Shown here: positions 40,745-48,940 of the stretch, piece after piece
How positions within the stretch are numbered: position 1 is the first letter of the stretch
Layout: each line of letters starts with the position of its first letter
Assembly: GCA_947629795.1 (NCBI GenBank)
Contig: CANRFC010000010.1
Coordinates: 1-64,000, forward strand
Length of the DNA: 64,000 bases
Reading direction: 5' to 3'
Source: an uncultured Oscillospiraceae bacterium
GTDB lineage: Bacteria; Bacillota; Clostridia; Oscillospirales; Oscillospiraceae
Notes under the pieces: generated by a model
Databases searched by the model: none
Told to the model about the DNA's origin: nothing
Seen by the model: the letters and a program-made list of their open reading frames with translations, nothing else
Position numbers and translations under genes: made by a program

Positions 40745-40781
40745 GGGTCCCCGGGGAATGAAGGTGGTTCCCCGGGGACCC
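40745..40781. terminator. Strong hairpin after the permease gene
   Basis: GGGTCCCCGGGGAA at 40745-40758 pairs perfectly (14 bp) with 40768-40781. There is no T-tract on the plus strand, but it is flanked by TTTT on the minus strand. Confidence 0.6.
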
Positions 40782-40805
40782 AGTCTGTTAAACAGGCAAA
40801 AATAT

Positions 40806-40834
40806 TTGCCAATTGACGGCCAATATGGTATAGT
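40806..40834 (+). promoter_or_regulatory. Promoter of the TetR gene
   Basis: -35 TTGCCA at 40806-40811, 17-base spacer, -10 TATAGT at 40829-40834, 37 bases before the TetR start. The large palindrome of the dehydratase promoter is not repeated here. Confidence 0.6.
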
Positions 40835-40871
40835 TACTTATGATACGGAAAGACCGGGCAGGTGAACAGAG

Positions 40872-41468
40872 ATGCAGAAAAACAGCCCTCGGGCGGTGAA
40901 AACAGAACAGACCAGGAAGAAGATCCTGGAGGTGGGCACCAGGCTGCTGCGGCACGATGGCTACGACAACACCTCCATCCGGCAGATCTGTGAGGAGGCC
41001 CAGGTGGCCACAGGGACCTTCTATCATCTGTTTGCCTCCAAGGAGAGTCTTCTGGAGGCCGTGTTTGGAGATACCAACAGCTATTATGCCACCCTGGAGA
41101 TGGACTTTGAGCGGGACGATCCTTTCCGGTTCGTGGACGCATATGTGGATGAGTCGGTCCGGATGTACAACGACCTGGGGCCCGAGACCATTTTCAGCGC
41201 GGTGTTCCTCCCCTCCGGCGGGAATAAGACCCTCTTTGACCCCAAGCGTTCCAGTAACCAGTTTGTCCACCGGGGTTTTCAGGGTTTGCAGGGGGCCGGA
41301 AAGCTGCGGGAAGGCCTTACCCCGGAAGAGATGCAGGAGGAGATGGGTGCCTGCCTGATCGGCGTTTTGTACAGTGTATACGCCATGGGGAATGTGGAAC
41401 AGTACGAGGGCAAGCTCCGCCGGCTCCTGTACTCCCTCTTTTCCTCCTATCTGAAAAAAGAGGATTGA
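40872..41468 (+). CDS. TetR/AcrR-family regulator
   Basis: This encodes 198 residues. The TetR HTH is at about 12-55 (TRKKILEVGTRLLRHDGYDNTSIRQICEEAQVATGTFYHLFASKESLL) with a helical ligand-binding C-terminus. It lies downstream of the dehydratase and permease with its own promoter. Its likely operator is the perfect palindrome upstream of the dehydratase, since palindromes of this kind are typical of the family and no other regulator is near. That link is inference. Confidence 0.9.
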   Translation: MQKNSPRAVKTEQTRKKILEVGTRLLRHDGYDNTSIRQICEEAQVATGTFYHLFASKESLLEAVFGDTNSYYATLEMDFERDDPFRFVDAYVDESVRMYNDLGPETIFSAVFLPSGGNKTLFDPKRSSNQFVHRGFQGLQGAGKLREGLTPEEMQEEMGACLIGVLYSVYAMGNVEQYEGKLRRLLYSLFSSYLKKED

Positions 41469-41624
41469 CCTTGCGCAAACGCTCCCCCTAAGCGACAGCC
41501 GGGGCCGACAGAGCCCGACAAAGAACGATGGAGTATGGTTCAGGGCAGGCAGCGTGCGGGAACGAGCGGGTAAAGTTCGTTTCAGGGCATGTGGAGTACG
41601 GCTTGGGGACCAATAAAAACGGGA

Positions 41625-41661
41625 AAAAGCAGCGGGCCTTTTATGAGGACCCGCTGCTTTT
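41625..41661. terminator. Bidirectional terminator after TetR
   Basis: AAAAGCAGCGGG (41625-41636) pairs perfectly with CCCGCTGCTTTT (41650-41661), serving the TetR gene and the convergent membrane-protein gene. Confidence 0.9.
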
Positions 41662-41697
41662 CTGCCTGGAGCTTTCTTTAGAACATTTCCTTGAACT

Positions 41698-42405
41698 CTA
41701 CTCCGCCTTATCAAAGACCATGGCGGGGATCTTTTTGTCGATGTACTCGTCGGGATAGACCCTGTCGAAGAATTCTCCGATGAAGGTCATGGGGGGCTGC
41801 CCCTGGTCCCGCATGGCCCGGCGGCCCATGGCCCCGTAGGAGAGCACCAGGTCCACGATCATCAGCACCAGGGCGATACGGTAGACCACGGTACCGATCT
41901 TATAGGGCACCTTTTCGATCCACCTGGAGATGAAGGGATAGACCGCCTTCATCAGCACCAGGCCCCCCAGGCCCCAGAAGAGCATGAAGGGGACGGTGGT
42001 GCGGCCCTGGATGTTCAGGGGGATGTTGGAGTAGTCCCAGATGGTGGAGCCGAAGACCTTCTCGGCGATGAGACTGGTGGCGTACTCGGTGACGCCGCCG
42101 ATGAGGGCGGACCAGAGCCAGGTCCTGAACAGAGAGCGCTGGGCATTGTGCCTGCCCAGAAAGACCACGAAGATGGCCACCCCCACACCGTAGATGGGGC
42201 TGAAGGGGCCGTAGAAGATGCCCTGGCGGTCCACCTTTTCGTGGAAGCGGATGAACCAGAGGATCTCCTCGTAGTAGGTGCCGATGACGCAGCCCAGGAC
42301 GAAGAAGACGAAGATCTTAATAAAGCAGTAGCCCTGGGCAAAGACCTTTTTTTCGGGCCCCGGCGGGGCCTGGGGGACGGTGGGGTTTTCCATCTGTTCG
42401 GTCAT
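41698..42405 (-). CDS. Putative ABC-transporter type IV membrane protein (PF06541-like)
   Basis: This encodes 235 residues with about five helices: one near 27-45, others around 73-85, 95-115, 133-160 and 170-190. FYGPFSPIYGVGVAI and YEEILWF are landmarks of the CmpB/PF06541 family, membrane proteins named after ABC transporters but of unproven function. ATG 42405 has CAGGAGG upstream; the longer frame to 42546 lacks a ribosome site. Confidence 0.8.
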   Translation of the reverse strand: MTEQMENPTVPQAPPGPEKKVFAQGYCFIKIFVFFVLGCVIGTYYEEILWFIRFHEKVDRQGIFYGPFSPIYGVGVAIFVVFLGRHNAQRSLFRTWLWSALIGGVTEYATSLIAEKVFGSTIWDYSNIPLNIQGRTTVPFMLFWGLGGLVLMKAVYPFISRWIEKVPYKIGTVVYRIALVLMIVDLVLSYGAMGRRAMRDQGQPPMTFIGEFFDRVYPDEYIDKKIPAMVFDKAE

Positions 42406-42599
42406 GGGAAGGACCTCCTGTTCTGTGGGGGACGGGGCTCCTGTCCGGGCCCCGACTTCTCTTCCCCCGGCGGCGCAGGACCACCACCTCAAAAGTATAC
42501 CACAAGAGGAAAAACAAGACCAGAGTTTCTGGGATATTCCCGTCACAAGGGGGGACAGATGGGTGGCGAGCGGGATTCGTAAGTTCCCAGAAAGTTTGC

Positions 42600-42945
42600 T
42601 TTCTTCAGAGTCGGAGGAGCGGTCGTAGTCATGTGTTCCACACGCTATGGGAGACAGTCAAAAAAAGCAAATGTATTCGCCGGGCAGCAGGGGGAATTGG
42701 TTAAAGGCAAGGGTGTCCACTGTGGGGCGGGATCTGAAGAAGGACGGTCATGGAAATGGAAGCCAAGATAATACCCACAGGACAAACTCTGCCTTGGAAA
42801 AGGCTGGACGATCGTAAATCCTATCTTAGAAGAAAGACTCGCACAGGAAGGATGCGATAGCATCCTTGGCCGGTGCGAGTCTCTGTATTCATGCAATTGA
42901 GCTGCCGAATGCCGAACGGCATGTACGAAGGGGCGAGATGACGGA
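42600..42945 (+). pseudogene. Degraded group II intron-like RNA (no reverse transcriptase)
   Basis: Several pieces resemble clostridial group II introns. GTGGGGCGGGATCTGAAG at about 42722-42739 recalls conserved intron sequence. A long hairpin follows (GACTCGCAC at 42837 to GTGCGAGTC near 42881, with inner AAGGATGC/GCATCCTT). Then TTCATGCAATTGAGC leads into GCCGAATGCCGAACGGCATG, which looks like the domain V-type GAGC/catalytic-hairpin region. No intron-encoded protein is present, so this would be a deletion remnant. The match is from memory, and boundaries are approximate. Confidence 0.45.
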
Positions 42946-42949
42946 ACCA

Positions 42950-42977
42950 AAAGCTTTGACTGCTCGAGTCAAGAAGC
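42950..42977 (-). terminator. Likely terminator of the leftward catabolic operon
   Basis: On the minus strand AGCTTcTTGACT pairs with AGTCAAAGCT and is followed by TTTT, 28 bases after the stop of the ASRT gene. Confidence 0.5.
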
Positions 42978-43005
42978 TGAAAGGACTGCTTGGCTTGTCA
43001 GGGGA

Positions 43006-43386
43006 TCAGTCCTGCCGGTCCAGAGTGATGTGGGGGACCATGGTGGTGGTGAAGGTCAGCTCGGGCTGGGAGGTGTCGCAGTGGCTGAATTGGAGGGGCA
43101 TATCCATGTCGCTCTCCACCACAATGGCGTAGCCAACGTTCATGGGAACGGGTTCACCCTTGTCGTTTTCCATAAGATCAAAGCGGGCGTGCTTGGTGCG
43201 CCGGGCGGGGACGATGCTGGTAAAGCCGCCCATGGGCTCCCGGTCCTGGAAATAGAAGGTAAAGCGGACGTGGGCGTCCCGGTCGGTCTCGTTGATAAAG
43301 GCGCAGCCCTCGTGGCTGGTGAAGTAGCCGGTGCCGCGGGAGTGCAGGTATGCGTCGGGGATGTACCACTTATATTTGTATTCCAC
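43006..43386 (-). CDS. ASRT-superfamily small-molecule-binding protein
   Basis: This encodes 126 residues. It matches the Anabaena sensory rhodopsin transducer superfamily: YFTSHEGCAFINETDRDAHV, RFTFYFQDREPMGG, VPARRTKHARFDL and YAIVVESDMDMPLQF. Comparative work proposed these beta-sandwich proteins as sugar or small-molecule sensors or carriers rather than rhodopsin partners. There is no rhodopsin here. It is the last gene of the catabolic operon. GTG is the start and its ribosome site is weak. Confidence 0.85.
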   Translation of the reverse strand: MEYKYKWYIPDAYLHSRGTGYFTSHEGCAFINETDRDAHVRFTFYFQDREPMGGFTSIVPARRTKHARFDLMENDKGEPVPMNVGYAIVVESDMDMPLQFSHCDTSQPELTFTTTMVPHITLDRQD

Positions 43387-43433
43387 GCTGATCCACTCGC
43401 TTTCTGTTATATTTTTGATGAGGTCCTGTTTTT

Positions 43434-43805
43434 TTATACTGCCGGGCCGTAGGAGCGCTTGTCCGGGTCATCCACCCAGCCCCAGGAGGGGCAGACATCG
43501 TGGGCCACAAAGATCCGCTCCTTCTGGATACCCAGGACCAGGCTCAGGTCGTTCATAAATTCCTCGGAGAGCATCTCACAGTTTTTGGGGCCGATGTCAT
43601 ATTCTCCGTGGATCTTAAAATTGACGAAGGCGGCGGGGGTGTCTCTGCCGCTGAAGAACATCTGCTGCTTGTCCTCCAGGACGATCATAAGCCACCGCTC
43701 CCGTTTGGTGGGCACCTTTTCCCAGGAGACGGCCAGGGCCGTTTTCAACTCTGCGGCCCGCTCCTTGGGGATCTCTACGTTGGTCCGAATGATGATACAG
43801 GGCAT
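43434..43805 (-). CDS. MIF/4-OT-like tautomerase, copy 1
   Basis: This encodes 123 residues. After loss of Met the chain begins Pro (MPCIIIRTNVEIP), the catalytic base of the tautomerase superfamily, and the length matches MIF/phenylpyruvate-type monomers. AAFVNFKIHG and LSLVLGIQKERIFVAHDVCPSWGW are shared with the adjacent paralogue. Expected chemistry is keto-enol tautomerisation of an alpha-keto acid or unsaturated acid. ATG 43805 has GGAAAGGAAGG upstream; extension to 43871 would bury the proline and is unlikely. Confidence 0.88.
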   Translation of the reverse strand: MPCIIIRTNVEIPKERAAELKTALAVSWEKVPTKRERWLMIVLEDKQQMFFSGRDTPAAFVNFKIHGEYDIGPKNCEMLSEEFMNDLSLVLGIQKERIFVAHDVCPSWGWVDDPDKRSYGPAV

Positions 43806-43837
43806 AAAAACCTTCCTTTCCTTGTCTGCGGGCGCCG

Positions 43838-44176
43838 TTAGGCGTCTTTTACCCAGCCCCAGGAGGGACATTCGTCGTGGGCCACAAAGATCCGCTCTTT
43901 CTGGATGCCCAGGACCTGGCTGAGGTCGGTCAAAAATTCTTGATTCAGGATCTCGCAGCTCTCAGCGCCCAGGCTGCCGTAGATCTTGAAATTTACAAAG
44001 GCCGCGGGGGTATCTTTCCCGCCAAAGTACATCTGCACATTATCGCGGATGGCGGTCATCAGCCACCGCTCACTTTTGCCAGGAAGCTTTTCCCAGGAGA
44101 CCACCAGGGCCTTCTTCAGCTCCTCCGCCTTGGGCTGGGGGACGTTTACATTGGTGTAGATCACGATACAGGGCAT
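43838..44176 (-). CDS. MIF/4-OT-like tautomerase, copy 2
   Basis: This encodes 112 residues, beginning MPCIVIYTNVNVPQPK. It is a close tandem paralogue of the next gene: the last 20 residues up to PSWGWV are nearly identical, and the body differs at many positions, so duplication is not very recent. Two copies may form hetero-oligomers, as in some 4-OT enzymes, or act on successive intermediates. AGAAAGGAGGAG precedes the ATG at 44176. Confidence 0.88.
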   Translation of the reverse strand: MPCIVIYTNVNVPQPKAEELKKALVVSWEKLPGKSERWLMTAIRDNVQMYFGGKDTPAAFVNFKIYGSLGAESCEILNQEFLTDLSQVLGIQKERIFVAHDECPSWGWVKDA

Positions 44177-44232
44177 ATTTGGCTCCTCCTTTCTCTTTAA
44201 TGGACAGCCGGGATCTGGGGGGCGGAGGCGAC

Positions 44233-45363
44233 TCAAAGGGCCTCCAGGTAGATCTGCCGGACCTCATCCCGGGACAGGGGCAGGGGATGGTTGCGCATAC
44301 TGCCGGCGAAGACGTTGACGCAGTTGTCGGTCAACCAGTCAATGCCGTCCTCCTCCACCCCCAGGTCCCGCAGCTTGCAGCGCAGGTGAATGGCGTCCAG
44401 GAAGCGCTCCACCGCCTGGGCACAGTCGGTCTCATCCTTGCCGCCCAGCAGCCGGGAGATGGCGGCATACCGCTCCGGCTTACTCTGGTAGGAGCGGCGG
44501 ATCAGGGGGGGCGTCAGGGCGGCCAGGCCCTGGCCGTGGACCACATTGTACTTGCCGCTGACCGGGTGCTCCAGGCCGTGACCGCCTCCCACGCCGGCGG
44601 TGTTGATGACTATGCCGCCCAACAGGCTGGCCAGGGTCACGTTTTCCCAGTCTTCCTGGGTACCCTGGGCGTTGCACAGGACAGGCAGGCTCTTTGCTCC
44701 CAGAGCGATGCCCCGGAGGGCCAGCTGGTCGGTGATGGGCTGGGAACGGGTGGCCAGGTAGCCCTCCATGTTGTGGGTCAGAGCGTCAAAGCCCACTGAG
44801 GCCAGCACACGGGGCGGCATGGTCTTCATAAGCTCGGGGTCCACGAAGGAGGCTTTGGGGTAGATCAGGTTACCCCACAGGGACTTCTTGTCCATGGTAG
44901 CCGGGTTGGTGAGCACGGCGAAGGGATTGGCCTCGCTGCCGGTGCCGCAGGTGGTGGGGACCAGGAGGATGGGCAGGCAGGCGGTCCCGGTACGGGCGCA
45001 GGAAATGTACTCGGTTACGTCCCCCTCATTGACGGCGGCAAAAGCCACAGCCTTGGCCGCGTCCATGATGGAGCCGCCGCCCAGACCGATGACCACGTCA
45101 CACTTTTCCCGGCGGGCCAGGGCGGCGCCCTCCATGACGGTGGTGGTGAGGGGGTTGGGCTCTACCTGGTCAAAGACGGTCACCGCCAGCCCCTCCTTGG
45201 AAAGCAGGCCGGAGACCCGGTCAAGCAGGCCGGACTTCTTGGTGCTGCTGCGGCCGGTGACGATGAGGGCGCGGCTGCCGTATTCCTTGGCCTTGCCGCC
45301 AAGCTGCTCCACCACACCGGAGCCGAAGAAGAGCCGCACGGGCATAAAGTAGGAAAATTCCAT
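44233..45363 (-). CDS. Iron-containing (group III) alcohol dehydrogenase
   Basis: This encodes 376 residues. NAD-binding GGGSIMDAAKAVA near 95-107 and the metal-site region FDALTHNMEGYLA plus GGHGLEHPVSGKYNVVHGQG identify the family. It interconverts an alcohol and aldehyde/ketone with NAD(P)H and Fe2+ or Zn2+. Operon position between nitrilase and tautomerases suggests it oxidises or reduces an intermediate of the pathway. ATG 45363 has GAGGTG upstream; the longer in-frame opening overlaps the nitrilase gene. Confidence 0.93.
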   Translation of the reverse strand: MEFSYFMPVRLFFGSGVVEQLGGKAKEYGSRALIVTGRSSTKKSGLLDRVSGLLSKEGLAVTVFDQVEPNPLTTTVMEGAALARREKCDVVIGLGGGSIMDAAKAVAFAAVNEGDVTEYISCARTGTACLPILLVPTTCGTGSEANPFAVLTNPATMDKKSLWGNLIYPKASFVDPELMKTMPPRVLASVGFDALTHNMEGYLATRSQPITDQLALRGIALGAKSLPVLCNAQGTQEDWENVTLASLLGGIVINTAGVGGGHGLEHPVSGKYNVVHGQGLAALTPPLIRRSYQSKPERYAAISRLLGGKDETDCAQAVERFLDAIHLRCKLRDLGVEEDGIDWLTDNCVNVFAGSMRNHPLPLSRDEVRQIYLEAL

Positions 45364-45385
45364 AAAAGACACCTCACTTAAAGAT

Positions 45386-46207
45386 TTACAGGGTATAGAG
45401 TTCGGGTCGGCGGTCCCGAAGGAGGGGGCCGTTGATCCTGGCCCTGTCCGCGTCCTCCAGATCCACCTGGGCCATGAGGATGGCGTTCTCCTCTTCGCCG
45501 GCCTGGCAGAGGACGGAACCGTCGGGACCGATGAGCATGCTGTGGCCGAAGAAAGAATACTGTCCCTCTTTGCCCGTTCGGTTGCAGGCGGCCACGAAAA
45601 GCTGGTTTTCAAAGGCCCGGGTGCGCAGCTCGGTCTCAAAGACCGGGAGCTCGGAGAAGCCGCCGGGCATGATGCTGCTGGAGATGGGGATCAGGATGAG
45701 CCGCGCGCCCTTCTTCATCAGCTCCCGGCAGGTCTCCGGGTAGCGCCGGTCATAGCAGATAGCCATACCCACCCGGCCAAAGGCGGTTTCGGCCACCACG
45801 AACTCAGGGCCCGGGGTGAAGTAATACCGCTCATAGCTCCTGGTACAGGGTACATGGACCTTTCGGTAGACTGCCCCAATCTCCCCCTCTGGGGTGAGCA
45901 GCGCCACCGAGTTGTAGTAGGTGCCGATGAGGCTCTTTTCAAAGAAGGGGAGCGCCAGATAGATGCCCAACTCCTGGGTCAGGCGCCGAAAACGGGTGAC
46001 GGTGGGGCCGGAGAGCTCCTCGGCATAGGCAAAGTATTTCTGATCCTTCTCCACCGGGAAGAACTCATCCAGGGCCAGCTCAGGAAGCAGGCAGAGCTGA
46101 GCGCCACGGCCGGCAGCCTGCCGGATCCGTTCCTCGGCCCGGCCCGAATTGTACGTCCGGCTGCCCGCCTGGGCGGAGAGCTGTATGGCGGCGATGGTCA
46201 CATTCAT
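45386..46207 (-). CDS. Nitrilase-superfamily carbon-nitrogen hydrolase
   Basis: This encodes 273 residues with a complete catalytic triad: E43 (LLPELALDE), K116 (VYRKVHVPC) and C151 (GMAICYDRRYPE). The family hydrolyses nitriles, amides or carbamoyl groups. The sequence is closer to omega-amidase or N-carbamoyl amidohydrolase types than to true nitrilases, a judgement only. Within the operon it would release ammonia or carbamate from the imported compound. Confidence 0.9.
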   Translation of the reverse strand: MNVTIAAIQLSAQAGSRTYNSGRAEERIRQAAGRGAQLCLLPELALDEFFPVEKDQKYFAYAEELSGPTVTRFRRLTQELGIYLALPFFEKSLIGTYYNSVALLTPEGEIGAVYRKVHVPCTRSYERYYFTPGPEFVVAETAFGRVGMAICYDRRYPETCRELMKKGARLILIPISSSIMPGGFSELPVFETELRTRAFENQLFVAACNRTGKEGQYSFFGHSMLIGPDGSVLCQAGEEENAILMAQVDLEDADRARINGPLLRDRRPELYTL

Positions 46208-46228
46208 GCTCGGCCTCTTTTCCGTCCC

Positions 46229-46978
46229 TCAGGACTCCACGGTGTAGCGGATGATATTGTGCCAGAAGGTCTTGATATAGGCCCAGTCGCAGAAGGCGGG
46301 GGGCATCCAGTGGGGGGCGCAGTCGGAGGCCCAGGCAAAGCTCTTTCCCTTTCCCCAGCGGTAGAAGGAGAGGATGGGGTCCCCCTGATAGGAGACGGCC
46401 ACCTCCGCGTCCGGCTTGGCCACCGCCTTATTGTACCCCAGCAGATAGGGCCACTGGGCAGGCAGGCCCTCCAGGGCGGGATGAGAGGCGGGGTCCACCA
46501 CCAGGTCGATGCCCTCGGGGTGCTCCTGCCGGTCGTCATAGGGCAGGAAGTCCACCGGAAGGACCTTCTCCACGGGGGAACCGTGGTAACAGCCCTTACC
46601 GCCGATGCCCTGGAAGGTCATATACCCGCCCATCATGCCCAGAGCGCCGCCCTGGGCCACGTAGCCAGCCAGAAGCTGAAGACGGTTGGGAAAGCGGACG
46701 CTCTGTGTGAACACCTGGGGGTGGAGCAGGAGGGTGTTGGCTCCTATATCGCTGAGGATCACGATGTCGTACTTTTGCAGCTCCTCCAGGGTGGAGGGGA
46801 ACTTCTCCCCCGCCTCGTGGGAGGGCAGGTGCGTGATCTGGGCGAAATCGTCCATGGCGGCGTGGATGCGGCCAATCTCGGTGCCGTAGCCACCCACGGA
46901 GAAGTCGTCCCAGCCCTTGACCTCCAGGTTATGGGTGAGCCAGGATTCGCCGACGAAGAGCATCTCATATTTTTTCAC
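46229..46978 (-). CDS. ThuA/PF07090-like putative glutamine amidotransferase-fold protein
   Basis: This encodes 249 residues. MLFVGESWLTHNLEVKGWDDFSVGGYG and YDIVILSDIGANTLLL resemble proteins annotated as putative glutamine amidotransferase (PF07090), related to ThuA sugar-utilisation proteins. A classic catalytic Cys-His-Glu triad is not evident. The start is GTG at 46978 with AAAGGAG seven bases upstream. The gene sits between the transporter and the amidase in the operon, consistent with a carbohydrate-related role. Confidence 0.8.
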   Translation of the reverse strand: MKKYEMLFVGESWLTHNLEVKGWDDFSVGGYGTEIGRIHAAMDDFAQITHLPSHEAGEKFPSTLEELQKYDIVILSDIGANTLLLHPQVFTQSVRFPNRLQLLAGYVAQGGALGMMGGYMTFQGIGGKGCYHGSPVEKVLPVDFLPYDDRQEHPEGIDLVVDPASHPALEGLPAQWPYLLGYNKAVAKPDAEVAVSYQGDPILSFYRWGKGKSFAWASDCAPHWMPPAFCDWAYIKTFWHNIIRYTVES

Positions 46979-47000
46979 GATGGTTCTCCTTTCCGCTGTA

Positions 47001-47975
47001 TCAGTTGCCGCAGAGATGGCATTTGACGATGTGGTCCGGTCCCACCGCTGTGCTGGGAGGGACCTCTTGGGCACACCGCTCCGTCCGGTAGGGGCACCGG
47101 GGGTGGTAGCGGCAGCCCGAGGGGGGACGGATGGGGCTGGGAAGTTCGATGGGGGGTTCCCGCTCCGCCGTGCGTAAATGGGCGCTGCCGCTGATCTGGG
47201 GGACTGAGCTGAGCAGCTCGCGGGTGTAGGGGTGCTGGGGGCTTTGACAGATCTCCTCTGCAGTGCTGTATTCGATGACCTCCCCCAGATAGAGCACGGC
47301 GATGTGGTCGCTCATGTACTCCACGACGCTCAAATCGTGAGAGATGAAGATCACAGAGATCCCAAACTGCTCCCGCAGGTCCTGGAACAGGTTGAGCACC
47401 TGGGCCTGGACCGACTTATCCAGCGCGGAGACGGGCTCGTCCGCCAGGATGATCCGGGGCTCCATGGCCAGGGCGCGGGCCACCGCCACCCGCTGGCGCT
47501 GCCCGCCGCTGAGACTGTTGGGAAATTTGTTGAGGTAGGAGCTCTGCATCCCCACCGCATCCAGATAGCGGCGGGCCCGCTCCGATGCCTCCTCCTTGGG
47601 GATGTGGTTGGCCGTCAGGCCAAACGTGATGTTCTGCAGGACGTTCATCTTTGGGTTGAGAGAGGAGTAGGGATTCTGAAAGACCATCTGCATGGCCCTT
47701 CGGAAATCCGCCAGGTCCTGGGACTTGACGCGGGCCATGTCATACTCCTTGCCGCACAGGCGCATGACGCCCTGGTCCGGCCGGATGCTGCCCAGAAGGA
47801 GCCGGGCCACCGTGGACTTGCCGCAGCCGGACTCTCCCACGATCCCCAGCACCTCTCCCTCCTCCAGATGGAAGGAGACGTGGTTGACCGCCGACACGAC
47901 GTCATTTTCGCCCAAAAGGCGCTTTTTGACCAGAAAGGATTTGCAGAAATCGCTAACCTCTAAAATGTGACTCAT
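47001..47975 (-). CDS. Opp/Dpp-type ABC transporter ATPase (OppF-like)
   Basis: This encodes 324 residues. Walker A GESGCGKST at about 50-58, signature LSGGQRQR, Walker B IILADEPVSALD, and the C-terminal oligopeptide extension with CRYHPRCPY cysteines that may hold an Fe-S or zinc site. It powers import together with the other ATPase at 51609-52583. GGAG precedes ATG 47975. Confidence 0.95.
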   Translation of the reverse strand: MSHILEVSDFCKSFLVKKRLLGENDVVSAVNHVSFHLEEGEVLGIVGESGCGKSTVARLLLGSIRPDQGVMRLCGKEYDMARVKSQDLADFRRAMQMVFQNPYSSLNPKMNVLQNITFGLTANHIPKEEASERARRYLDAVGMQSSYLNKFPNSLSGGQRQRVAVARALAMEPRIILADEPVSALDKSVQAQVLNLFQDLREQFGISVIFISHDLSVVEYMSDHIAVLYLGEVIEYSTAEEICQSPQHPYTRELLSSVPQISGSAHLRTAEREPPIELPSPIRPPSGCRYHPRCPYRTERCAQEVPPSTAVGPDHIVKCHLCGN

Positions 47976-48018
47976 GGCGTGCGCTCCAATCTTAGGATAT
48001 CGCTGGAAAGGGCGCTTT

Positions 48019-48912
48019 TCAGCCGGTGGCCTCCAGCGCGTCCTTCAGGGCGTCGGAGAGGATATTGACGCTCAAGGCGGTTACGAAGATAAACAGGCCG
48101 GGCACAATGGTGAGCAGCGGTTTGATGAAGATCTGCTGCCGCAGGGCGTTGAGCATGGAGCCCCACTCCGGCGTGGGGGCGGAGATGCCCAGGCCCAGGA
48201 AGGTCAGTCCGGAGGCGGACAGGATACTGACGCTGAACTGGGTGGTGCAGTAAATGAAGATCCGGCCGAAGGTGTTGGGGATGACGAAGAAGACAATGAC
48301 CTTCAGGGCGCCGGCACCGGAGGTCTGGGCGGCCTCAATAAAATCCTCCGGCATGATGTCCTGAACGGTGGCCTCGGCCACACGGGCAATGGGGGGCACC
48401 AAGATCACCGAGATGGGGATGATGATGCTGGAGAGCCCGGAACCCAGCACAGAGGAGAGGGCGATGGCCAGCAGGATGGAGGGAAAGGCGTAAAAGACGT
48501 CCAGGGTGCGCATGACGATCTGGGCGTAGGCCTTTCCGAAGTATCCCGAGATAATCCCCAGAATGCTGCCAATCACCGTGGCGATGGCAACCGGCAGAAA
48601 GCCCATGACCAGGCTGTACCGCCCACCGAAGAGACAGCGGGTCAGAATGTCCCGCCCCTGTTCATCGGTGCCCAGCAGATGGCCTGGCGTCCCCACGCTC
48701 TGAAGCCGTTCCGCCGCCACGCCGTCGAAGGGGTTGTAAGGGGTGAGGGCCGGGGCAAAAACGGCGGAGAGGAGGATCACGATCAACAGGATCAGGGCCG
48801 GCACCGCCATGGGGTAGGCGGCAAAGGTATGCAGAAAGCGGGCGCGGGCCTCTTTTTTGAAATCGGGCTCCGACAGCCGTTCCTGATCCTGTGCATACGA
48901 GGCGACAAACAA
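48019..48912 (-). CDS. Opp/Dpp-type ABC permease (OppC-like)
   Basis: This encodes 297 residues and about six helices. The inner-membrane permease signature EAAQTSGAGALKVIVFFVIPN is the EAA loop contacting the ATPases. The start is probably TTG 48912, nine bases after AAGGAG; a TTG at 48921 directly abuts that site. GLPxPY-type N-terminal cytoplasmic region LSEPDFKKEARARFLHTFAAYP is typical of OppC. Confidence 0.93.
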   Translation of the reverse strand: MFVASYAQDQERLSEPDFKKEARARFLHTFAAYPMAVPALILLIVILLSAVFAPALTPYNPFDGVAAERLQSVGTPGHLLGTDEQGRDILTRCLFGGRYSLVMGFLPVAIATVIGSILGIISGYFGKAYAQIVMRTLDVFYAFPSILLAIALSSVLGSGLSSIIIPISVILVPPIARVAEATVQDIMPEDFIEAAQTSGAGALKVIVFFVIPNTFGRIFIYCTTQFSVSILSASGLTFLGLGISAPTPEWGSMLNALRQQIFIKPLLTIVPGLFIFVTALSVNILSDALKDALEATG

Positions 48913-48940
48913 GAAGACCAACTCCTTCCCAGACAGGGGC

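Larger units (their letters stand above)
42406..43005. other. 600-base region without genes, containing a group II intron-like remnant
   Basis: No coding sequence is convincing here. The middle holds RNA-like structure described separately, and the right end a terminator for the leftward catabolic operon. Confidence 0.7.

Noticed and set aside
41528-41758. Open frame of 76 codons after the TetR gene
   Set aside because: It runs through a perfect bidirectional terminator and has no ribosome site.
42645-42950. Minus-strand frame of 101 codons across the intron-like remnant
   Set aside because: Its translation lacks protein-like composition and it covers RNA-like hairpins.
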